Part shown: positions 17,984 to 26,504 of the stretch, in pieces
How positions within the stretch are numbered: the stretch's first letter is position 1
How the letters are laid out: each line of letters starts with the position of its first letter
Notes under the pieces: generated by a model
What the model was told of the DNA's origin: nothing
Databases searched by the model: none
Seen by the model: only the letters and a program-made list of their open reading frames with translations
Assembly: GCF_014694405.1 (NCBI RefSeq)
Contig: NZ_JAAUWV010000011.1
Span: 1-64,000 of the forward strand
Direction of reading: 5' to 3'
Length of the DNA stretch: 64,000 nucleotides
Origin: Pseudoalteromonas sp. S16_S37
GTDB taxonomy: Bacteria; Pseudomonadota; Gammaproteobacteria; Enterobacterales; Alteromonadaceae
Made by a program: the position numbers and the translations under genes

Positions 17984-20761
17984 ATGAAACCGTTCACATT
18001 TTCAAAATCTAAAGTCGCATTGAGCTTAACGTGCGCATTATTTGCGTCTTCAAGCTTTGCAAGCGCCATCGCTGGCAAAATAGCAAGTGAGGGAACTAAT
18101 GCATTTTTTCAAGGCGCGAAAGTAACCATAGAAGAGCTCAGTAGAAGCGCCGTAAGTGCAAGGGATGGCTCTTTTAAAATAACGAATCTTCCTGCAGGTA
18201 CCTATACGCTACTAGTTGATTACCTCGGTGCTAAATCTGTGCGCAAAACAGTAGTGATTGGCAACGATGGCACTGTAAATGTTGATGTTTTTTTACAAAG
18301 CGACGATGTAACACTTGAAGATGTCATTGTAATTGGTCAACGCGCTGGTCAGGCAGGAGCGCTCAATAGACAAAAAAATGCCCAAGGGATCAAGTCTATC
18401 GTAAGTAGTGACTCTATTGGTCAGTTACCGGATCAAAATGCAGCTGAAGCGCTGCAACGTTTGCCTGGGATATTCATTCAACGAGATCAAGGCGAAGGGC
18501 GATTTGTAGGTATACGTGGTATCGACCCCAATTTAAATAACGTCACTATTAATGGCGCGAACGTGCCTTCTCCGGAAGCGGGTATACGCAGTGTCGCTAT
18601 GGATGTGATCCCAAGCGAGCTCATTCAAAGTTTAGAGGTCAGCAAAACTGTGACGCCTGATATGGATGCATCTGCAATTGGTGGCAGTATTGAAGTTAAG
18701 AGCTTAAGCGCGTTTGATAGAGATGGTAGAAGCTACAGCGCAAGTGTGCAAAGTACTTATAACGCACAAGTTGAAAAAAGCAGTCCTAAGTTGTCGGCAA
18801 GCTATAGCGATATTTTTGAATTATCAAAGGGGTTTGATTTTGGTGTTGCATCGGCATTGTCTTGGTCACAAAGACGTTTTGGCTCGCACAATATGGAAAC
18901 CGATGGTGGCTGGCGTGCCACTGACCTAGAAGATAGCAGCGGCAATACAACATCAGTGCTATCTGCTGAAGAAATCGAGCAGCGTCATTATACGATTGAA
19001 AGAGAGCGACTAGGTGGTGCTATCAACTTAGACTTAAAAGATAAACAGGGGAATCTGTATTATCTCAAAACACTTGTTAGTGAGTTTTCCGATGATGAGT
19101 ATCGTTTACGTAACGAATACAAGTTTGATAAAGGAGAGTTGGTTGCTTCGGAATTTTCAACAAATTCAGCGTTGTTTGAAGCTGCAAAAATGGACAGAGA
19201 TACCAAAGATAGATTTGAGGAGCAAAAAGTTATCTCTATCGTTGCAGGCGCGGAACATCAATTAAATGACTGGTTGGTTGAGTACAGCTTAGGTTACTCA
19301 AAATCTAATGAAAAAGAGCCAAACCGACTCGACACTAGTTTTGCAGGAAAAGGCTTTTGGCTTGGCTACGCAAGCTTAGGTGAAAAGCCCATTCTAAGAG
19401 CTAGTGATGATGCTTACGACTTGAACAAGTTCTCTTTGGATGAAGTGGTTGTTGAAAACAACTTTAGCGAAGATGAGTCAACAAGCTTCAAGCTAGACTT
19501 GAGCACAGATTTAGTTGTAGCAAATTACAACGCACAACTTAAATTTGGGGCGAAATTTACACAGCGAGAAAAACTTAAAAACGCAGATGTTTTGGTTTTT
19601 GACGGTGGTTTTGATGATGTCGTTGCAGAGCAATTCAAAGCAAACGAGCCCAACTATGATTTAGGTAAGTTTGGTCCAGGGTTAAGTCAAAACGCATTGA
19701 GAGACTTCGTTAAGCTAAATCGTAGTTCATTTGAAACCAATAGCTTAGAGAGCAATATCAAAAGTGCTGGTGGCAGTTACACATCAGAAGAGCAAATTAG
19801 TGCAGCGTATTTGATGCTCACGATGGATATTGGTCAATGGCAAGTGATCTCCGGACTGCGCTACGAAGCGACCGACTTTGACACGAATGGCAACAGAGTT
19901 GAGCTTGTTACAGATGAAGTAAACGACATTGAGCAAACTAACATTACCAAATGGCAAGCTAACAAAGATTATGATCATCTATTGCCTAACCTAACTTTGC
20001 GATATGAATATACAGATAATTTAATTACCCGTTTTGCCTATACCAGTACGCTTGCTCGACCTAAGTTTTCTGATTCTGCGGCATTTGCGATCATAGAGAC
20101 TGAGACATCCCTTGATGATGGCGTGATTGAAATAGAGCGCAAAGCTGAGGTTGGTAATCCGGAATTAGACCCATATGAATCGAACAATCTTGATTTTTCA
20201 GTTGAATATTATCCATCTGGGGTAGGGGTTATCTCAGCGGGTGTATTTTATAAAGATATCGCGAACTTTATTGCTATTGAGCAAGTTCAAGGTTTAAGCA
20301 CATGGTCTGGTTACAAAGAAGTGATGCAAGCACGTAATGGTGGAAACGCCGATTTAAGCGGTGTAGAACTGGCATTTAGCAAAAACTTCAGCAACGGATT
20401 GATGTTTAGCACCAATGCAACTTTTATTGATGCGGATAATAAACTGCAAAATCAATCAGACACGGTTGCGAACATGATGTTTGGCTATGAAGATGATGTG
20501 CTTTCTACGCGACTTAGCGCAAGCTACAAGAGCAAAAGTTTCCAACACGAAGAGCAAGGAAAGCGAGTTTATCAAGATGCACACTTACAACTGGATATAA
20601 GTGCAAAATACAATATTACGGAACAATTCCAATTGTATTTTAACGCGACAAATCTAACTGACGAACCGTACTACTTGTATCACGGTGCAAAGCAGTACAA
20701 CTACCAATATGAAAGCTATGGCCGCTCTTATGAGTTTGGTGTGAGTTTTAATTCGTTATAA
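17984..20761 (+). CDS. TonB-dependent receptor with N-terminal carboxypeptidase-regulatory-like domain
   Basis: A 925-aa outer-membrane receptor. A signal peptide (1-27, ending SSFASA) is followed by a carboxypeptidase-regulatory-like beta-sandwich (about 29-105, with FKITNLPAGTYTLLVDYLGA). Then come the plug (about 115-240, with GQLPDQNAAEALQRLPGI and VGIRGIDPNLNNVTING) and a barrel of about 680 residues. The architecture is that of receptors for complex substrates in marine bacteria. It precedes a secreted metallophosphoesterase by 39 bp, which suggests a phosphorylated or phosphate-ester substrate, and it lies divergent from an AraC/degenerate GGDEF pair. The substrate is not determinable from sequence. 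Confidence 0.93.
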   Translation: MKPFTFSKSKVALSLTCALFASSSFASAIAGKIASEGTNAFFQGAKVTIEELSRSAVSARDGSFKITNLPAGTYTLLVDYLGAKSVRKTVVIGNDGTVNVDVFLQSDDVTLEDVIVIGQRAGQAGALNRQKNAQGIKSIVSSDSIGQLPDQNAAEALQRLPGIFIQRDQGEGRFVGIRGIDPNLNNVTINGANVPSPEAGIRSVAMDVIPSELIQSLEVSKTVTPDMDASAIGGSIEVKSLSAFDRDGRSYSASVQSTYNAQVEKSSPKLSASYSDIFELSKGFDFGVASALSWSQRRFGSHNMETDGGWRATDLEDSSGNTTSVLSAEEIEQRHYTIERERLGGAINLDLKDKQGNLYYLKTLVSEFSDDEYRLRNEYKFDKGELVASEFSTNSALFEAAKMDRDTKDRFEEQKVISIVAGAEHQLNDWLVEYSLGYSKSNEKEPNRLDTSFAGKGFWLGYASLGEKPILRASDDAYDLNKFSLDEVVVENNFSEDESTSFKLDLSTDLVVANYNAQLKFGAKFTQREKLKNADVLVFDGGFDDVVAEQFKANEPNYDLGKFGPGLSQNALRDFVKLNRSSFETNSLESNIKSAGGSYTSEEQISAAYLMLTMDIGQWQVISGLRYEATDFDTNGNRVELVTDEVNDIEQTNITKWQANKDYDHLLPNLTLRYEYTDNLITRFAYTSTLARPKFSDSAAFAIIETETSLDDGVIEIERKAEVGNPELDPYESNNLDFSVEYYPSGVGVISAGVFYKDIANFIAIEQVQGLSTWSGYKEVMQARNGGNADLSGVELAFSKNFSNGLMFSTNATFIDADNKLQNQSDTVANMMFGYEDDVLSTRLSASYKSKSFQHEEQGKRVYQDAHLQLDISAKYNITEQFQLYFNATNLTDEPYYLYHGAKQYNYQYESYGRSYEFGVSFNSL

Positions 20762-20771
20762 GTTTGTGGAG

Positions 20772-20793
20772 GCAGCCAATGCAAGTTGGCTGC
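20772..20793 (+). repeat. 8-bp inverted repeat between receptor and phosphoesterase
   Basis: Arms GCAGCCAA (20772-20779) and TTGGCTGC (20786-20793) with loop TGCAAG, followed by AATTTAT. It is perfect, but the T-run is weak. It may be an attenuator or an mRNA-processing/stabilising hairpin. It also separates a good GGAGG (20768-20772) from the likely phosphoesterase ATG at 20801. Confidence 0.6.
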
Positions 20794-20800
20794 AATTTAT

Positions 20801-22090
20801 ATGAAATACATTTTTACTCTATCTGCATGTTGCTTAGCCATTGCCTCTATTAACGCAACTGCTAAAGAAGCGAGCAATGACAGTTCAACAATAAGTTTTT
20901 TAGCCTTTGGTGATGGCGGCTACAGCACCGATTACCCAAAACAAAAGCACATTGATAATCCGAAAAATGCAAAACAGTTTATAGAGTCTGAGAAACAAGA
21001 TTGGTTAGAGGATCACAGGCCAATAGAAGAATTCGCACACGCGCCAATATTTGTCTACCCCAATACCGACATCGCAACGGAGCAAAGTGGCGCCAAAGCG
21101 GTGGGGCAAGCGATGGCTACATTGTGTAAAACAGCACCGTGTGATTTCGCTATTCAGCTAGGAGATAACATATACCCTGATGGCGCTGACGCGAACGACG
21201 GCAAAGATGATGAAAAACGCATGAATGACCTTATTCTAGCGCCGCTAAAGCCGCTTTTTGATAATAATAAATCGCTGGTGATCTATTCGGCACTTGGCAA
21301 CCATGATTGGAAAACGTCGCGTAAAGGTGTTGCACTGCAAACCGCATGGATGGCAAAGCAACCAAACTTTGTGATGGATAAGCAAGGCTATTATAGCTTC
21401 AAACAAGGCTTACCAGGTAACGATGTCGAGTTTTTTGTGATTGACACCAATATGTTACTGGCTGGTCAACATTACTACGAAGTACCGCTTAACGCGGATG
21501 GGTCGGAACAAAGTTTAGCGAGTGCGCTTGCAAAAGGGCAAGCAACAGTTGAAGAAATTGAACAGCACGAAACGCCATTAAATGGTGAAGATCATAAGCA
21601 ACTAGCTTGGCTTGCAAAAGGCTTAAAAAACTCTACTGCCAAGTGGAAAATTGTTTATGGGCATCATATCTTATGGTCAATTGGTGGCACAAAATACGAC
21701 GAAGGTCATGTATTACGAAGACTCATTTTACCTGAACTTTGCAAGTATGCAGATGCCTATATCGCGGGTCACGAACACGATTTAGAGCTTTTAACCGATG
21801 ATTGCACGCGTGTATTACCACCAAATCATTCCAAACCAAAGCTGCCGCTAATTATCAGTGGTGCGGCATCAAAAATGCGCGGTACGCATACGCCATTTGC
21901 TCAATATCAAGAGCGCCAATTCCCTGAATATGACTTAGTTTGGGCAAAAAGTTTCACTTGGGGATTTGCGCACATTGAACTTGATAACGTACGGGATAAA
22001 TTATCGGTTAATTTTTATAGCACACCTCAAAATGGAACGGGTGAACTGATAAAAGAGCGCAGTTTTAGCTTTAGCCACAGAAGTGATTAA
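20801..22090 (+). CDS. secreted calcineurin-like metallophosphoesterase
   Basis: A 429-aa protein with a signal peptide (MKYIFTLSACCLAIASINATA). The metallophosphoesterase motifs are in order: FGDGGYS (near 33-39), LGDNIYPDG (near 124-132), ALGNHDW (near 164-170), GHHILW (near 285-290) and AGHEHD (near 322-327). These supply the Asp, Asn and His ligands of the two-metal centre. It resembles purple/tartrate-resistant acid phosphatases more than cyclic-nucleotide phosphodiesterases. It follows a TonB receptor in the same direction, so it could trim phosphate from the imported ligand in the periplasm. I prefer the ATG at 20801 over the in-frame TTG at 20786, because the latter lies inside a hairpin and would add residues before the signal. 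Confidence 0.9.
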   Translation: MKYIFTLSACCLAIASINATAKEASNDSSTISFLAFGDGGYSTDYPKQKHIDNPKNAKQFIESEKQDWLEDHRPIEEFAHAPIFVYPNTDIATEQSGAKAVGQAMATLCKTAPCDFAIQLGDNIYPDGADANDGKDDEKRMNDLILAPLKPLFDNNKSLVIYSALGNHDWKTSRKGVALQTAWMAKQPNFVMDKQGYYSFKQGLPGNDVEFFVIDTNMLLAGQHYYEVPLNADGSEQSLASALAKGQATVEEIEQHETPLNGEDHKQLAWLAKGLKNSTAKWKIVYGHHILWSIGGTKYDEGHVLRRLILPELCKYADAYIAGHEHDLELLTDDCTRVLPPNHSKPKLPLIISGAASKMRGTHTPFAQYQERQFPEYDLVWAKSFTWGFAHIELDNVRDKLSVNFYSTPQNGTGELIKERSFSFSHRSD

Positions 22091-22775
22091 GAATTAGTGG
22101 CCACATTAGACTGTTGCATCAATTTTAATGAACAACATTTAAATCTAACCATGATATTCAACACAATCACATTAAGTTTAGCTAACTGAACATATATGGG
22201 GACATTTGTTACATTTTAAAGTCCCCTTTATATGGCAGTGTATCTTTGATCTTGAATTGAAAAGAAAAGTTTTTATGTCAAAATTATGAATGTTTTTTTA
22301 CTCTCAATTAATCAAAAACAAGTCTCTAAATGAATCAGCATTGAATATATAATCTAAAAATATTTTAATGTTGGATAGTTTATCTTTTGTTGGGATTTTA
22401 AGTTAAAACTATTGATAAAGATCATTGCATGCCTTTAGCTTATGTGATTTATTGAAGATGAAGGTTTGGCCAATCCTGCTCTATTCCAGTGCTATCGCTG
22501 CTATGCTTTTTTATAAAAGTAGATAGCGGTTCAAAGATGTACTGGTTGTTCTCAATTACTCAATAACGCGTGATGTGCGCAAGATACACATCAGTTAAAA
22601 AACAATTTCTGTGTTATCAAGGGAGTGAACTTAAAGCTCCATTGTTGGTCACAAATTTAGTGCCAATCGGTTTGATAATTACAGGTTTATTAACTAATTA
22701 TTAAATGTTGATGATGATCGTAATTATACCGATTACGTCCACAACATCGTTGAAAAAAAGGTGAGGGTTTTACCT
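22091..22775. other. intergenic region before rmf
   Basis: About 685 bp of AT-rich DNA without a supported gene. A weak hairpin (GGGGAC 22198-22203, GTCCCC 22221-22226, loop 17) followed by TTTATA may end the phosphoesterase transcript. The remainder presumably holds the rmf promoter and leader, but no site could be pinned down by eye. Confidence 0.4.
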
Positions 22776-22946
22776 ATGAAGAGACAGAAAAGAGATCGCT
22801 TAGAAAGAGCACATTCACAAGGATTTAAAGCGGGGCTAGCAGGTAGATCAAAAGAGTTATGTCCATATCAACAAATTGAGCCAAGATCAGAATGGCTGGG
22901 TGGATGGCGCGAAGCGATTGAAAATCGTAATACCTTTAAAACTTAA
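22776..22946 (+). CDS. rmf: ribosome modulation factor
   Basis: A 56-aa basic protein that is clearly RMF. It starts MKRQKRDRLERAHSQG and carries GFKAGLAGRSKE and RSEWLGGWREA, as in the E. coli protein. RMF binds 70S ribosomes in stationary phase and, with a hibernation factor, forms inactive 100S dimers. I chose the ATG at 22776; an in-frame start 15 bases upstream would add MRVLP, which is not part of the family. It is a single gene closed by a strong terminator shared with convergent fabA. In enterobacteria the rmf-fabA neighbourhood is also conserved. Confidence 0.96.
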   Translation: MKRQKRDRLERAHSQGFKAGLAGRSKELCPYQQIEPRSEWLGGWREAIENRNTFKT

Positions 22947-22964
22947 CAACAAACCGTATTAGAG

Positions 22965-22999
22965 ACAACAAAGCCCCTTTTCGGGGCTTTGTTGTTTTA
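22965..22999. terminator. bidirectional terminator between rmf and fabA
   Basis: A perfect 13-bp stem: ACAACAAAGCCCC (22965-22977), loop TTTTC, GGGGCTTTGTTGT (22983-22995), then TTT. It can serve rmf on the plus strand and the convergent fabA on the minus strand. Confidence 0.85.
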
Positions 23000-23006
23000 G
23001 ACGTTA

Positions 23007-23522
23007 TTAAAACGCGCTTGTATCTTGGAATAGGCCAACTTTTAGGTCTTTCGCTTCGTAGATAACACGGCCATCTACTTCAACAGTGCCATCTGCCATA
23101 CCCATGAATAGCTTACGTTTGATAACACGCTTCATATCAATTCGGTATGTTACTTTTTTAGCAGTAGGAAGAATTTGACCAGTGAATTTAACTTCACCAA
23201 CGCCTAGTGCACGACCAAGACCAGGACCGCCAGACCAGCCTAAGAAAAAGCCTACAAGCTGCCACATAGCATCTAAGCCCAAGCAACCAGGCATTACTGG
23301 GTCACCTTTAAAATGGCAATCAAAGAACCAAAGACTTGGGTCAATATCAAGTTCAGCGATGATATGACCTTTGCCAAATTCGCCACCGTTGTCGTTTATT
23401 TCAATGATGCGGTCCATCATTAGCATGTTATCACTTGGTAGGCGGCAATTACCTTCGCCAAACATTTCACCACGACCACATATGATTAATTCTTCTTTTG
23501 TATAGCTATTTTTTGGTTCCAT
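23007..23522 (-). CDS. fabA: beta-hydroxydecanoyl-ACP dehydratase/isomerase
   Basis: A 171-aa hot-dog enzyme that dehydrates 3-hydroxydecanoyl-ACP and isomerises trans-2- to cis-3-decenoyl-ACP, the entry to unsaturated fatty acids. Catalytic His70 (in [14 protein letters not shown]) and Asp84 (in LGLDAMWQL) fall at the same positions as in E. coli FabA, and the length is that of the family. It is a single gene, convergent with rmf. A 24-bp palindrome matching the FabR operator pattern lies 34 bp upstream of its start, so regulation by FabR in response to membrane unsaturation is likely. Confidence 0.98.
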   Translation of the reverse strand: MEPKNSYTKEELIICGRGEMFGEGNCRLPSDNMLMMDRIIEINDNGGEFGKGHIIAELDIDPSLWFFDCHFKGDPVMPGCLGLDAMWQLVGFFLGWSGGPGLGRALGVGEVKFTGQILPTAKKVTYRIDMKRVIKRKLFMGMADGTVEVDGRVIYEAKDLKVGLFQDTSAF

Positions 23523-23556
23523 AGTTCACAATCTTTGCTAAAAATTTCCGAGATAC

Positions 23557-23580
23557 TTTAGCGTACAGATGTACGCTAAA
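23557..23580. promoter_or_regulatory. FabR-type operator upstream of fabA
   Basis: A perfect palindrome: TTTAGCGTACA (23557-23567), GA, TGTACGCTAAA (23570-23580). The core AGCGTACA/TGTACGCT matches the known FabR operator of E. coli fabA and fabB. The position just upstream of fabA fits repression of unsaturated fatty-acid synthesis. Confidence 0.88.
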
Positions 23581-23717
23581 CAACTCTGAACAGTTAATAT
23601 TTGTACTTTTGTAAGAATAATTCTCATTAAAATTGAATTCTCCTACGCTTATAGGGCGATCTTTGTCTTAAAAAACTTTATAATAACCCCAGTATTAAAC
23701 TAATTTACCGGAAGTTT

Positions 23718-24575
23718 ATGATCCTTTTTGTAGATGCACTGACAGTCATTGATTTTTCTTTCCTTTGTAACAAACGTGGCGCGGTTGGCGAAAGTTGGAT
23801 AGTCGATATGACTTTACATGGTCAGCTTAACGATGAATCAATGGTTTTGGACTTCGCTTTAGTTAAAAAGCAAATCAAGCGCATCATTGATGACACAATA
23901 GATCATAAATTAGCAGTCGCAAAAGGCTTTAATGGCGATGTTAAGATTGAAAATGGCAGAGTTGAGTTGGACTGCCAATTTGGGGATGCACATCATCTGG
24001 CGATGAGTGCGCCTGAGCAAGCCTTATGCCTTATTGAAGGTGAAGAAGTGACTGAGCAAACCGTTATCGCGTTTTTAAAGTCGGTTATCATGCCCAACAT
24101 GCCAAGTAATGTAAAAGACATAGGTATTGAGCTGCGACCAGAACCAAGCGACAGTTTTTATTATCACTACAGTCATGGTTTGAAAAAACACGACGGCAAT
24201 TGTCAGCGCATAATTCATGGTCATCGTTCGCAAATCGGCGTGTTTGTAGATGGTATGAAGCATCCAAGGCTACAAAAAGAATGGGCGAGCAAATGGCAAG
24301 ATATTTACCTTGGTACGCAAGAAGATATTATCCAGCCGTCTGAGCTTAAATTTGTCACCTCCAAAGAAGGTGATATCTGCTTTGCATATGAATCGACTCA
24401 GGGCTACTTTGAACTCGCCATTAGCCAAAACCGCTGTGATATCTTACCTTGTGATACTACTGTGGAATGCATTGCTGAGTATCTTGCTGAGCAAATCAAA
24501 CACCAAATGCCAGATAACGCAATCACCGTTAAAGCATACGAAGGCGTTGGCAAGGGGGCTATAGCACATGCTTAA
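23718..24575 (+). CDS. 6-pyruvoyl-tetrahydropterin synthase-related protein, duplicated domain
   Basis: A 285-aa protein, about twice the ~120-140 aa of QueD/6-carboxytetrahydropterin synthase. The N-terminal half has a PTPS-like pattern (SWIVDMTLHG, then DFALVKKQIKRIIDDTIDHKL at about 44-64). The C-terminal half contains SHGLKKHDGNCQRIIHGHRS with a His-x-His pair like the PTPS zinc site. Related proteins in Vibrio and Shewanella are annotated only as 6-carboxytetrahydropterin synthase-like. Whether it makes preQ0 precursor or another pterin cannot be told. It overlaps the following M23 gene by 8 bp, which in turn overlaps a thioesterase gene, so the three are co-translated. Confidence 0.78.
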   Translation: MILFVDALTVIDFSFLCNKRGAVGESWIVDMTLHGQLNDESMVLDFALVKKQIKRIIDDTIDHKLAVAKGFNGDVKIENGRVELDCQFGDAHHLAMSAPEQALCLIEGEEVTEQTVIAFLKSVIMPNMPSNVKDIGIELRPEPSDSFYYHYSHGLKKHDGNCQRIIHGHRSQIGVFVDGMKHPRLQKEWASKWQDIYLGTQEDIIQPSELKFVTSKEGDICFAYESTQGYFELAISQNRCDILPCDTTVECIAEYLAEQIKHQMPDNAITVKAYEGVGKGAIAHA

Positions 24576-25407
24576 AAAGAGCGTGGTGATGTTGGGTGGA
24601 TTGCTTTGCTCACTGCATCTTGCAATACAAGCTCAAGCACTTGAGCTAAAAGGGCACCTAACTCAAGGCGGCATGGTGATTGGTAAACTCGACAACGCTA
24701 CCAAAGTGAGCTTTAACGGCAAGCCTCTCAAACTGACACCTAGCGGCGAGTTTGTATTTGGCTTTGGTAGAGATGCACAGACTACACATGTGTTAACTTG
24801 GTTTGATAATAAACAAGTCAAGCACGAAAAAGAAATCGTGATCAGCCAGCGTGAATTTAAAATCGATAAAATCACTGGGGTTGAAAAGAAATATGTAACA
24901 CCCCCAAAATCAGTGCTTGAAAGGATCCGTGCTGAAGCAAAAGCGGTTCGCGAAGCGCGTGCGATTGAATCAGATCTAGAATATTTTAAACAACCAGTAT
25001 TAAGGCCTGCACCAGGGCGTATTTCTGGTGTGTATGGCAGTCAGCGGTTTTTTAATGGTAAGCCAAGAAATCCTCACTATGGCCTTGATATAGCGAACAA
25101 AACGGGAACTCCAGTTTTGGCACCATTACCTGGCGTAGTGACATTTGCAGATCCCGACTTGTATTACAGCGGCGGGACTGTGATTGTCGACCATGGTTAC
25201 GGTATAAGCTCCACCTATATTCATTTAAATAAACTGTATGTTGAAGTAGGCGATAAGCTCCATACAGGTCACCATTTTGCAGATATCGGAGCAACGGGCA
25301 GGGTAACCGGTCCACATTTAGATTGGCGCTTTAATTGGTATAATGAGCGACTTGATCCACAATTATTAATGCAAGATACATTGGCGAGTAAAAGTAGTAA
25401 CAAATGA
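24568..25407 (+). CDS. M23 (LytM-like) peptidase-like protein with altered metal site
   Basis: A 279-aa exported protein with a signal peptide (about 1-24, ending AQA), a beta-rich N-terminal region to about 110, a charged helical linker (115-140) and an M23 domain (about 150-265). The HxxxD motif is intact (HYGLDIA, His170 and Asp174). The usual HxH zinc motif reads His250-Leu-Asp252 in GPHLDWR, so one histidine ligand is replaced by Asp. It may be a weak or inactive endopeptidase that activates amidases, as EnvC/NlpD-type LytM proteins do, or Asp may serve as ligand. It is translationally coupled to both neighbours (8-bp overlap upstream, ATGA downstream). Confidence 0.88.
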   Translation: MLKKSVVMLGGLLCSLHLAIQAQALELKGHLTQGGMVIGKLDNATKVSFNGKPLKLTPSGEFVFGFGRDAQTTHVLTWFDNKQVKHEKEIVISQREFKIDKITGVEKKYVTPPKSVLERIRAEAKAVREARAIESDLEYFKQPVLRPAPGRISGVYGSQRFFNGKPRNPHYGLDIANKTGTPVLAPLPGVVTFADPDLYYSGGTVIVDHGYGISSTYIHLNKLYVEVGDKLHTGHHFADIGATGRVTGPHLDWRFNWYNERLDPQLLMQDTLASKSSNK

Positions 25408-25835
25408 CACAGATAGATAAAGACGCAATTATTGCAAAACGTATTGAAGATTCAGTAACATCGATCACTAAAACAGTATTTCCAGGTAGAACAAATCATC
25501 ACAACACCTTATTTGGTGGTGATGCTTTAGCTTGGATGGATGAAGCTGCTTTTATCGCTGCAACCCGATTTTGTCGAAAACCTTTGGTAACAATTTCATC
25601 CGATAGAGTTGATTTTAAAGAGGCAATTCCTGCTGGCACTTTTGCTGAACTTGTATCTCGCGTTGTTCACGTAGGTAATACAAGTTTAAAAGTTGAAGTT
25701 GAGATCTACTTAGAACGAATGCACAAAGATGACAAGCACTTAGCAATCTCTGGTAGCTTTACCTTTGTAGCTGTTGATGATAATCACAGACCTACACCGG
25801 TTATATGTGAGAAAATGTTGTCGGGTTTTCGCTAA
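25404..25835 (+). CDS. acyl-CoA thioesterase (YciA/hot-dog family)
   Basis: A 143-aa single hot-dog domain of the YciA/BFIT-like acyl-CoA thioesterases. It shows HHNTLFGGDALAWMDEAA (about 32-49), containing the conserved Asn and Asp, and DRVDFKEAIPAGTF. These enzymes hydrolyse medium/long acyl-CoA to free fatty acid and CoA in the cytoplasm. The start overlaps the M23 gene by ATGA. A weak stem (AGCCAC 25847-25852, GTGGCT 25858-25863) follows the stop. Confidence 0.9.
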   Translation: MTQIDKDAIIAKRIEDSVTSITKTVFPGRTNHHNTLFGGDALAWMDEAAFIAATRFCRKPLVTISSDRVDFKEAIPAGTFAELVSRVVHVGNTSLKVEVEIYLERMHKDDKHLAISGSFTFVAVDDNHRPTPVICEKMLSGFR

Positions 25836-25976
25836 ATTTTTTATAGAGCCACTACATGTGGCTTAATAAACAACAACACGAGAACACATCATACAAAAGG
25901 TTTGAAAATCACGCAGAGCATCAGCGGGGTATTTAGTAGATTTTCAACAAGCGACAGCTTATGTATTCATTGTGCG

Positions 25977-25989
25977 TTGCAAATTGCAA
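25977..25989. promoter_or_regulatory. TTGCA-N3-TGCAA palindrome (site 1), putative SypG-like enhancer
   Basis: TTGCAAATTGCAA. Its centre lies 48 bp upstream of the T of a sigma54-like element (26031-26046) that precedes the lipoprotein-LruC-nuclease operon. One of seven copies of this palindrome in the exopolysaccharide region. Confidence 0.7.
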
Positions 25990-26030
25990 CTGATATAGAA
26001 TGTTGTTTATTAAAATCAATAGCTTAGTTA

Positions 26031-26046
26031 TGGCCCAAAACTTGAT
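26031..26046 (+). promoter_or_regulatory. sigma54-like promoter of lipoprotein-LruC operon
   Basis: TGGCCCAAAACTTGAT fits TGGCAC-N5-TTGCW with the -24 GG and -12 TTG correctly spaced; the -12 C is A, so it is a weaker match. It sits 51 bp before the ATG at 26082, the same offset as the sigma54-like element of the syp-like operon at 40850. Confidence 0.55.
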
Positions 26047-26081
26047 GAACTCACTACATCTACAGTTAAATGGGGTGAGTC

Positions 26082-26504
26082 ATGAAATACTACTTTGTCA
26101 TATCATGCTGCTTTATAGTGGTTGGATGCGGTGGCTCTTCACAAGAGCAAACCAATCAAGTCAATACACAACCGCAAAATAGTGTGCAACAGATAACACA
26201 GCAAACAGCCCAGCCAACGACACCAACGTCGACGCTGCTTATCGATAATCTAGCCGATGATAAATTTCAATTTTCACAGTTTAGTGACCACACACTTGTA
26301 ATCGATCCACAAAGCTATGGATTTAGTGCCGACACTGTTTTCGTGAAAGTATATACCGAGGATGGCAATACATTGTTCTTAGGTAAGATCAGTGGAGTGC
26401 TCAACCTCAATCTATATTTAGAAAACATCAAGTCGAAAGTAATCATCGATATGTTTTCTATTGTCTCTGGCGACCCTCAGATAACTCAGGAGATTAATTT
26501 ATGA
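26082..26504 (+). CDS. small lipoprotein of unknown function
   Basis: A 140-aa protein with a lipoprotein signal (MKYYFVISCCFIVVGCGGSS, lipobox VVGC, Cys16). A Gln/Thr-rich low-complexity linker (about 20-50) follows, then a small globular part without recognised domain. Cys16 is followed by GGSS, so there is no Asp+2 retention signal and outer-membrane sorting is expected. GGGGTGAG precedes the ATG. It overlaps the LruC-domain gene by 4 bp (ATGA), so the two are probably co-produced partners. The sigma54-like promoter and TTGCA-N3-TGCAA site upstream link it to the neighbouring biofilm locus. Confidence 0.8.
   Translation: MKYYFVISCCFIVVGCGGSSQEQTNQVNTQPQNSVQQITQQTAQPTTPTSTLLIDNLADDKFQFSQFSDHTLVIDPQSYGFSADTVFVKVYTEDGNTLFLGKISGVLNLNLYLENIKSKVIIDMFSIVSGDPQITQEINL

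Noticed and set aside
25836..25976. Strong terminator after the thioesterase gene
   Set aside because: The 6-bp AGCCAC/GTGGCT stem has no T-run; mentioned only within the gene entry.
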